Part shown: positions 12,901 to 18,628 of the stretch, piece after piece
Numbering within the stretch: the stretch's first letter is position 1
How the letters are laid out: every line of letters begins with the position of its first letter
NCBI RefSeq assembly: GCF_905147045.1
Contig: NC_065895.1
Span: forward strand, 2,981,001-3,045,000
Source of the DNA: Nymphalis io
Lineage: Eukaryota > Arthropoda > Insecta > Lepidoptera > Nymphalidae
Direction of reading: 5' to 3'
DNA length: 64,000 nucleotides
Translations under genes and position numbers: made by a program
Notes under the pieces: generated by a model
The model's database searches: none
What the model was told of the DNA's origin: nothing
Seen by the model: the letters and a program-made list of their open reading frames with translations, nothing else

Positions 12901-15719
12901 GTTTAATTCATACACAAGCTGTTCACCGGATTGTGGAGTCCATGGATAATTATATTAAATACGACGGAGAGTCACAACGCATCCGCGTTGCCTCACTCTT
13001 AATAAATAAATTCAATTGTTTTTACGTAGTCTATTCATTACAGGTGAATTTATAACAAGCGGAAATGTAACGACAGCGTCGAAGTTAATTTTGTATTTGA
13101 AAGAAGATATCCAAGAAATGAGGTAACTTTTCGTTAATTTTATACTGAGCTCCAATTATTACTAATTTATATAAAAGGGTTTAATTTCGATGACCCAGTG
13201 GATACACGTGGATCTTAGTCGATGATTGCTGGTTCATCTACAGATAACCACAGATTCTTCAAGTGTTAAATATGGGCTTATAATTCAACTCGTGCTTGTC
13301 TATGTCGTAACCAAAAACATAAAACTTATAGATATATTACAGTTTGGTTTCATCGTTTATAATATAAAAACTAATATCTTATGTTACTTATGTTGCTTAA
13401 AATACCCTGGTACACTTAACTTTCAAGACGAAACACATCATTAACGCGAGAATATTTCGGTTTATTTTAAATGAACCTTTAAAAACTACCTTTAATCACA
13501 AGTCACACGTGCAATTTCTGATATCTGATTCAAGTGATATGCGACATTGACCATAATAATCATAATATTTTACGAATACTCTCATCAAAATAGTACACAT
13601 ATATAAATATAATATGAAGTAGTTCTTACAAAATAGCTCTGCAGTGGCTATTACTACTCTTTAAATACATAACACGTACGTTACACGTCAAAATGTGATA
13701 TACCTTATTAAAATAGCCTATACCGAAATTTGTTTTTCAACGTGTTTAAATATTCTTATAGAATAACACTGGAGGATCGAATCTAATTTCAAATCATTAT
13801 CGCTTGCACAATTATTTGGCTATTTAATTTTGTCTCTTTCAGCGTCTCAACGACCTTGATTCTCAAGTCAACCCGTGTGGCTGCATGGATTATAATAATC
13901 GCAATTCTGATGGGTCTACTTATTCTACTTTTAATGGCCTTCATATTACGCGAGGTAACTCAATTTAATAATGATAATTATCTTCTCTTCGTGTCTTCGC
14001 GGTCGACATGGTTTGTGAGCTTGGAATAAACTTTTCCTATGTGACTTGTTCAATCAATAAGCGTACCGCAAGGCGGCATTTTATCTCCAATTATTATTTT
14101 CTTTCCCTTTATTAATTTTCTCACTTCTTACATCGACTGTTTGTCACTTATCTGAAGATGTATATATATGTATTTGTATGTACAATTGAGTTAATAATAC
14201 AAATGATTGTTGAATTGTAGTTTTTAAAAATTCGTAAGCAGAAGCCAGTCTGTAAAATGGATATTATTGTAAGAACTGCTTTACAAAAATAATAGTATAT
14301 TTTAAAATATCTCCGACATTATCTTTTAAAGTGAAAACATAGTTTATTATTGATGATGTTAAACTGTAAATGAACTAGAAAGTGATCTCTCGGCTTAGGA
14401 CAGTCAGCATCGTAGTCAGTGTATTTAAGTGGCAGGCAATATTGGTTGGTAGTTCTCGTCTGCTTGCTACTCTTGATTCAGGTCTTTTGCATTCTTCGTT
14501 CTGAATGGTTTCCACTTAGATACACTTTAAGCATCTTCTGCGAAAATATGTTAAAATAAAGGTATATTTAACAAGGTTTTAACTATCAGATATTTTGTTT
14601 CTAGAATATATATTTAAATACATTTATACATGAAAGCGTTTTCTGTATTAAATCGAAACAATAGGTGGACTGAAACTACATTTAAGTATATTATATATTA
14701 TAATATTTATACATTAAGCATTACGTTCGCCTTTTGTTAAAACTGTTTAATTTTAATGGTCGTGTAATAACATGCTTAAAATAATCCTTCACGGTTTATT
14801 ACTAAATTTATTTTTCAGTGCGGCTGCTTCCAAAGAAAAAATAAGAAAAAATTAAATAGCTTGAAAGAATTTGTCAGAACGCAAAGTATGGTAAGTCTTT
14901 ACAAAAAAATGAATCATCTAATTCAATAATATACAAATTCCAAAATGCTGCGCTTATGAAACTTACCAGCGTATTGTTTATTTTAAATCTACATGAACTG
15001 TTTATTAAAAGATGTAATACGAAATATATTGACGATATATACATTTGAACTGTATGTATATGTATCGAAGTATCTATTACATATGAGTTTAACTTTTTAA
15101 ATTTTTTATAGTATTTTGGACTTTCTTTAAATTAATTAGATACGATTTTGTTTTTACTTGTAATCGTTAGGGATACTGACAAATTGGTCAGCTGATGATA
15201 TGTGGTCTATCCACCTAGCTATTGACGTTAGGGCTTTAAGAAATATTAAACATGTTTATATCGTCAACGCGCCACCAACCTTGGGAACTTCTTAGTTCCT
15301 TTCTGTATGTAAATACAAAAGTTCACTCACCGATTTATACACCGGTGTTTGTTTTATAGTATAGGTAGGCAAGCATATGAGCCATTTGATTGTAAGCGGT
15401 CAACAACGCCCATAAACATTGGCACTGTAAGAAATGTTAACCATCGCTACCATCGCTTACGTCGCCAATGCACCACCAACCTTGGGAACTAAGATGTTAT
15501 GCCCCTTGTGCCTAGAATTAACTGTGGTAGAATAAGTAAAGAGTTGACAGTACTTTGTGGTAGTGCTGTGTGGGTAGGCACATAGCACTGCCACAAAGTA
15601 CGATATCATGATTTTGTAATATGTTATAATTAAAAAATATTTACTTGGATTTTTAGCGTCAAAACTCTAGAGGACATCATATGCTGCAGGAAGAGAGGGA
15701 CGCTAATATTTGTGATTGA
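31..15719 (+). CDS. Integrin alpha chain (alpha-PS3-like), 3' 22 exons, 5' incomplete
   Basis: Type I membrane adhesion receptor subunit that pairs with an integrin beta chain to bind matrix or cell ligands. Exons, all AG/GT bounded and phase-consistent: 31-98, 549-576, 2014-2115, 2220-2303, 2502-2576, 2889-2977, 3070-3282, 5385-5484, 5712-5885, 6822-6919, 7515-7596, 9427-9566, 9714-9928, 10267-10471, 10787-10950, 11371-11449, 11616-11702, 12198-12333, 13044-13122, 13843-13954, 14819-14890, 15657-15719. The first exon enters with two bases of a split codon; then 820 codons and TGA. Visible integrin alpha hallmarks are WLGATV, TCAPR, GTCYNF, several FG-GAP repeats (FGWSI, FGYSI, FGFSL with IGAP/VGAP), one DLDGDGKDE calcium loop, a C-terminal membrane span and a basic tail. 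The divergent propeller and tail suggest the insect alpha-PS3/4/5 lineage rather than PS1 or PS2; that assignment is inference. No clear furin site was seen. The start codon and signal peptide lie left of the window. Confidence 0.93.
172..432 (-). repeat. Family B interspersed repeat in integrin intron
   Basis: Near full-length copy of the roughly 290-bp family B. In this orientation it opens with AGGCGGACGAGCATATGGGC and ends near GCTTGTACAAAGCCCTACC. The sense strand ends in an A-run, suggesting a retroposed SINE-like element. It is diverged (TTATGG and AGTAAG variants) and lies between the first two exons in the window. Confidence 0.8.
721..1022 (-). repeat. Family A tRNA-derived SINE
   Basis: Copy of a SINE of about 300 bp. 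On the minus strand it starts with a tRNA-like head containing a box A-like GAGATGGCCCAGTGG and a box B-like GTTCAAACCC segment (box B is damaged here), and it ends with ACAGGCTGTTACTG. It resembles the widespread lepidopteran SINE class typified by Heliconius Metulj; that name is from memory and unverified. Confidence 0.85.
1026..1050 (+). other. tRNA-Lys 5'-half fragment
   Basis: Twenty-five bases beginning GCCCGGCTAGCTCA and ending TCGGTAGAG match the 5' half (acceptor strand plus D-arm) of animal tRNA-Lys, with one A in place of G. The anticodon arm and 3' half are missing: the next bases are AGGTAATAATAG. It abuts the head end of the preceding family A SINE. It is a remnant, not a functional tRNA gene; it could be the head of a tRNA-Lys-derived SINE. 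Confidence 0.6.
1201..1503 (-). repeat. Family A tRNA-derived SINE
   Basis: Full-length minus-strand copy in the same integrin intron as the copy at 721-1022. Box B (GGGTTTGAACCC on the plus strand) and box A (GGCCATCTCGGC on the plus strand) are intact. A short CTTATA occurs on both sides and may be the target-site duplication. Confidence 0.88.
3588..3730 (+). repeat. Degraded family A SINE
   Basis: The stretch starting AGCCGAGATGAGTCATGATG, with a box B-like GGAGGGTCAAATCCGG downstream, aligns with the tRNA-like head of family A but with many substitutions. It is an old copy next to the non-LTR element. Confidence 0.5.
3733..4879 (-). mobile_element. 5'-truncated non-LTR retrotransposon, reverse transcriptase
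   Basis: On the minus strand, an open frame runs from about 4879 down to a stop at 3939. It encodes the C-terminal half of a LINE reverse transcriptase: SGVPQGS-LGPLLF-IFINDV (near 4840-4770), the catalytic YADD (about 4720), then LGVQLDNKL and LEYASTVWNP motifs typical of the Jockey/CR1/Daphne group. No endonuclease or RT N-terminus is present; similarity stops abruptly at about 4880, so the copy is 5'-truncated. Its 3' end is a (TTTA)n tract on the plus strand at 3733-3760, consistent with a simple-repeat tail. The frame is intact for about 310 codons, so it is fairly young, but it cannot move by itself. It lies in the integrin intron between exons 3282 and 5385, antisense to the gene. Confidence 0.85.
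4935..5017 (+). repeat. Family A 3'-end fragment
   Basis: CAAGCAGCGTGACGCC...GAGCTCCAAACC...GCGGTAGGACAT follows the 3' third of family A (GGAGCAGCGTGGTGGAATAAGCTCCAAACC...CAGCAGTGGGACAT) with substitutions. It lies directly upstream of a family B copy in the same orientation. Confidence 0.5.
5041..5300 (+). repeat. Family B interspersed repeat
   Basis: Plus-sense copy from ACTAGGGCTTTATACAAGCTC to GCTCGTCCGCCTACCTA, ending in a short (TA)n run. It is internally deleted: the CATCTTAGTTCCCAAGGTTGG segment is missing. It lies about 85 bp before the integrin exon at 5385. Confidence 0.8.
6275..6548 (-). repeat. Family A tRNA-derived SINE
   Basis: Minus-strand copy in the integrin intron 5886-6821. 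It has an internal deletion removing the GGAGAAGGTTTGGAGC region. Box B (GGGCTTGAACC) and box A (GGCCATCTCGGC) remain recognisable. Confidence 0.85.
7099..7402 (-). repeat. Family C SINE (tRNA-like head)
   Basis: Minus-strand copy in the integrin intron 6920-7514. The head at the right end contains GACTGCATCGTTGGTCTAGTGG (box A-like) and GGGTTCAAATGGCCC (box B-like) on the minus strand. The body matches the copies at 12360, 21947 and 62274, and the end reads CGAAATCGGTCTGGAGGACC. Confidence 0.82.
7515..13122 (+). CDS. Integrin alpha thigh/calf ectodomain (9 exons)
   Basis: Nine exons encode about 400 residues between the propeller and the membrane. The sequence is Cys-bearing and rich in predicted beta strands and N-glycosylation sequons (for example NIT, NLS, NIT, NET, NVT), as expected for the thigh and calf immunoglobulin-like modules. 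It is much less conserved than the propeller, and I identify it by position and by the unbroken reading frame across every junction. The donor after 12333 is GTTCGT, a weak match to consensus; the frame across 12333/13044 nevertheless reads on cleanly (ETLGEFITSG). Confidence 0.82.
8403..8600 (+). repeat. LINE-end or non-autonomous repeat fragment
   Basis: The stretch beginning TATCCTTACTAATATTATAAATGCGAAAGT, followed by TTTGCTACGCTTTC and CCATGAAATTTTGCATACAC, is of a type I recall from many lepidopteran interspersed repeats. Family assignment is uncertain. The surrounding integrin intron, 7597-9426, is otherwise featureless except for the family B copy at 9004. Confidence 0.4.
9004..9297 (-). 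repeat. Family B interspersed repeat
   Basis: Full-length copy, T-run first (TTTTTTTATATAGAATAAG), containing GCGGACGAGCATATGGGCC and ending GCTTGCACAAAGCTCTACC. It carries an incidental open frame of about 60 codons that recurs in other copies. Confidence 0.88.
10088..10172 (+). repeat. Short repeat fragment in integrin intron
   Basis: CTTATCCCACTTGCTGAGGATGGGCGCAGCCGATCCGATGG resembles a repeat segment common in lepidopteran introns (CTTATCCCACTT...GGTCGGCGCAGC). It is a short fragment and the family is unknown. Confidence 0.3.
11018..11300 (-). repeat. Family B plus family A composite, degraded
   Basis: The left part (11018-11160) is the tail half of family B (GTAGGCAGACTGGCAAATGGGCC...CTTGTGCCTGTTAT). 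The right part (11165-11300) is the middle of family A (TTACATCACGCTACTACAATGC...GCAGGTTTCCTCACC...AACACGAGATAAATTATG). Both are in minus orientation. It lies in the integrin intron 10951-11370. Confidence 0.6.
12360..12722 (+). repeat. Family C SINE, full length
   Basis: About 360 bp in plus orientation. The tRNA-like head reads GACTGCCTCATTGGTCTAGTGG (box A) with GAGTTCAATACCC (box B) about 45 bp later. The body contains CGTGTCGGATTGCCGTCCCATCGG and the end is CCGAAATCGGTCTGGA. It lies in the integrin intron 12334-13043. Confidence 0.85.
12815..12890 (+). repeat. Internally deleted family B remnant
   Basis: GTAGGGCTTTGTG is joined to GGCGACTACTTACCATCAGGCCCAT, i.e. the two ends of family B with the centre missing. 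It is a short, old remnant. Confidence 0.4.
13183..13310 (+). repeat. Degraded family A SINE head
   Basis: CGATGACCCAGTGGATACACGTGGATCTTAG, then CGATGATTGCTGGTTCATC and TTATAATTCAACTCGTGCTTG, follow the family A head-to-middle consensus with many changes. It lies in the integrin intron 13123-13842. I see nothing else there. Confidence 0.5.
13843..13954 (+). CDS. Integrin transmembrane exon
   Basis: This exon encodes a short stalk, then an uninterrupted hydrophobic stretch of about 21 residues starting at a Trp (WIIIIAILMGLLILLLMAF), ending in Arg-Glu. It is the single membrane span of the receptor. The last two codons begin the cytoplasmic side, where other integrin alpha chains have a K-x-GFFKR membrane-proximal motif; the motif is completed by the next exon in altered form. 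Confidence 0.92.
13955..14818. other. Integrin intron without recognisable repeats
   Basis: 864 bases between the transmembrane and tail exons. AT-rich, with no open frame of note and none of the repeat families that fill the other large introns. Confidence 0.7.
14819..15719 (+). CDS. Integrin cytoplasmic tail, two exons
   Basis: Exons 14819-14890 and 15657-15719 encode a cytoplasmic tail of about 46 residues ending in NICD and TGA at 15717-15719. The membrane-proximal motif reads CGCFQRKNKKK instead of the canonical GFFKR, which normally clasps the beta-chain tail and restrains activation. Aromatic and basic positions are partly kept (F, R, poly-K), but Phe-to-Cys and Lys-to-Gln changes are visible. 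The intron between the two exons contains two degraded family B repeats and a long hairpin. Confidence 0.88.
15175..15520 (-). repeat. Two adjacent family B copies
   Basis: 15175-15345 is an old copy (GTCAGCTGATGATATG...CACCAACCTTGGGAACTTC...TTCACTCACC). 15352-15520 is a better-preserved one (GTAGGCAAGCATATGAGCC...GCGCC-like...CACCAACCTTGGGAACTAAG...CTTGTGCC). They lie head-to-tail in the same orientation in the last integrin intron and both are truncated at the head end. Confidence 0.7.
15550..15601. repeat. 23-bp-stem hairpin in last integrin intron
   Basis: Inverted arms at 15550-15572 and 15579-15601 flank a 6-base loop (GGTAGG). Arm 1 begins GTACTTTGTGG; arm 2 ends CCACAAAGTAC. All 23 positions can pair on the transcript, counting two G-U wobbles. 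The element ends 55 bases before the final exon. Confidence 0.75.
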
Positions 15720-15887
15720 AAAATAAGCTTTGAGAGTGGGAATATAAACAATGGTGGATTATAGATGGAACTAATTCAATAAGGGCTTTATATATTAATT
15801 TAATAAGGTTTCGTATTGTAATATTACCTATAATTATTATTAAAAATTGTCTTTAATTTTTTAACAAATTTATTAAAAAAATATTTA

Positions 15888-15893
15888 AATAAA
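15888..15893 (+). terminator. Candidate integrin polyadenylation signal
   Basis: AATAAA lies about 170 bases after the integrin stop codon in an AT-rich stretch, before the family B copy at 16060. It is the most convenient polyadenylation signal for a short 3' UTR. Usage was not tested. Confidence 0.4.
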
Positions 15894-16059
15894 AAATATT
15901 CGTCTTTTAAAGTTTATTTATTCTATTCATCTTCAAAAATGTCATTACTTAATATTACTACAGTAATTTTCGTAGCGTGCTTGTGCATTAATTGATTGAG
16001 AGTAATGTATAAGAGGGACTGGTTTTGTTTATATGCACAAATATAAGAAAAGAACGCGA

Positions 16060-16350
16060 ATACTGGTGGTAGAGCTTTGTGCAAGCTCGTCTGGGTAGGT
16101 ACCACCCACTCATCAGATATTCTACCGCAAAACAGCAGTACTTGGTATTTTTGTGTTCCGGTTTGAAGAGTGAGTGAGCCAGTGTAATTACAGGCATAAA
16201 CAACAAGGGACATAATATCTTAGTTCCCAAGGTTGGTGACGCATTGGTGATGTAAGCGACGGTTAACATTTCTTACAATGCCAATGTCTACAGGCGTTGG
16301 CGACCACTTACAATCAGGTGGCCCATATGCTCTTCCGTCCTCCAATTCTA
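16060..16350 (+). repeat. Family B interspersed repeat, full length
   Basis: Plus-sense copy from GGTGGTAGAGCTTTGTGC to GCCCATATGCTCTTCC, followed by a long (TA)n tract. It lies in the 0.8-kb gap between the convergent integrin and lectin stop codons. Confidence 0.88.
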
Positions 16351-16356
16351 TAATAT

Positions 16357-16408
<52 letters not shown>

Positions 16409-16432
16409 TATATATATATATGATTAAATATA
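16348..16432. repeat. (TA)n microsatellite
   Basis: A run of almost pure TA dinucleotides with a few interruptions, directly after the family B tail. It may have grown from the tail of that element. Confidence 0.9.
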
Positions 16433-16511
16433 ATTATAATTTTATAGTATATAATTAAATATTTGCGATTTTCATAACAATAAATAAAAACATAAATAAT
16501 TTCTTGGTTAT

Positions 16512-16532
16512 TTTATTATTTTTGGATTTATT
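16512..16532 (-). terminator. Lectin polyadenylation signals
   Basis: Two AATAAA-type hexamers read on the minus strand (TTTATT at 16527-16532 and at about 16512-16517 on the plus strand), 11-30 bases after the lectin stop. They imply a very short 3' UTR if used. Confidence 0.45.
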
Positions 16533-16542
16533 AGAATAACTT

Positions 16543-17639
16543 TCAGGTAACCTTGACTTCATTTTCACAAATAAAAGCATAATAGTGTGAACAGTTAACG
16601 TCGTTATACTTTCCATTAGCTATGAATATTGTTCCGCAGTATTCGTTGTTCAGAGCATTGTTGGGCTCGTTGTCACACCACTGGCTGTAGCCTGCCTCTT
16701 CCAAAGTTTCATCTGAAAGTGCGTAATTCAAAATTACTTAATTATTACATTTCGCTTTGATTTTTGTAAACTTCTTTAAACAATCCTGACTCTTCTGTAA
16801 TTAAACTTGATTAATCAAGCTATCAAAGCCGAGATGGCCTAGTGAATTTTAACAGATGATCGTGGGTTCAAGCCCGGACAAGCCTCACTGAATTTTTTTT
16901 ATAATTCATCTCGTGCTTGACGGTGAAGGAAAACATCGTCAGGAAACCTGCATGTGTCTTATTTCATTGAAATTATGCCACATGTGTATTCTACCAACCC
17001 GCATTGGAGCAGCGTGGTGTAATAAGCTCCAAACCTTCTCCTCAAAAGGGAGAGGAGGCCTTGGCCAGTGGGACATTAACATGTTACTGTACTGTAATCA
17101 AGCTATCAATAGGAACACAGCATTATTGAATATGAATATTTGGCGATAGAATATCTAATGAGAGAATAATATAATCAAGAGGGTATTAATAATATTAAGT
17201 CTGTGATAGATAGTTCAAAGAAATATATTAAGTAAATATGTGTTGGTTAGTATATTATAATTATTTCACGTCTTTGTATTGAAAGCCGCGGAAACTGAGT
17301 AATATAAAATAAAGTACCGAACCCAGTATTACTTCGTATTTCATATAAATAAATTATTAAAACCCCTAAAATACGTACTAAAAATAGTTTTAAAGACAAT
17401 CGGTGAACCATCTGTTTTCTTCTCCGCTCTTATGCCAACGAAAAAAAAGAACGTTGCCCGAGCACCAAAAACTCTTGGCGTGGATTTGGCGAAGTCACGA
17501 AGAATCTGGTGCTCCATGTCCGAGTTCAGGATGGCCAGGTGAGCTCCTTCGGCACGACATTCATCATACGCCTGGTTCCACGAATACGGTAACCGCGGTA
17601 TTTTGTAACAGCTGCTAACATTTGCAAAGTATTGGTAAT
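16543..17639 (-). CDS. Lectin CRD2 (exons 4 and 5), EPN-type
   Basis: Exons 17379-17639 and 16543-16712 encode the second C-type lectin domain. The conserved segments run SCYKIP, DECRAEGAHLA, the FFFFVGIR strand, EAGYSQW, EPNN, EYCG, NDVNC and FICE. The W of the usual W-N-D calcium motif is replaced (KYNDVNC), while N and D remain. The codons for four consecutive Phe residues create an 8-base A run on the plus strand, a place to check for indels. The intron between these exons carries a young family A SINE. Confidence 0.9.
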
Positions 17640-18575
17640 CTGAAATTAATATATATTTTTATAATATTGTAAGGCTTTAATAAATCTCTTCGTGACTGTA
17701 CAAGGAATGTGTCTTAAAAAAATATATCAAAAATATCAAAATTATTATTCTTAATTCGAGTAGCCTCTTATAAGCGCTTTTGAGTTAAGTACTTATCAGT
17801 ATTACATTGTATGTACCTGTTCCACCGGTCCAGAATCTAGAATCTACCGAGAGAATCGGCAAGAAACTTAATTTTTTTTTTATAGAATAGGAAGGCGGAC
17901 GAGCATATGGGCCACCTGATGGTAAGTGGTCACCAAACGCCCTTAGACATTGGCATTGTAAGAAATGTTAACCATCGCTTACATCACCAATGCGCCACCA
18001 ACCTTGGGAACTAAGATGTTATGTCCCTTGTGCCTGTAATTACACTGGCTCACTCACCCTTCAAACCGGAACACAACAATACCAAGTACTGCTGTTTTGC
18101 GGTAGAATATCTGATGAGTGGGTGGTACCTACCCAGACGAGCTTGCACAAAGCTCTACCACCAGTAACGCCCTATTGATTATTATTAAAGGTTATAATCA
18201 ATAATAAGTAATCATATTAATATTCATATTTTGATCTGATGTAAATAATTTCAAGTGTTTGTATTACAAAGACTTCTAAACCATTAGGGCATTTTTTTAA
18301 ATCCCTATCATGATATCCATTTGAAATACAATGATATCTTTAGTTCTCCTCAGGCCTCTGTCTAGTCCTATAAAGGCCACCACCATCAGTAAACGTTCAA
18401 AGAATAAAAAAGATTAATGTTCTGTAAATAATAATAATAGGTAATAATACGCTTGCCATTTTCCATGATTTTATTGTAGGCGGAAAATATGTTTATATTC
18501 GAACCGCTTCCATCTAGTCAGGAGTATAAATCAATATTTCTTAACTACTTATAGGAAAATAATGGTAGGTAGGTA

Positions 18576-18628
<53 letters not shown>

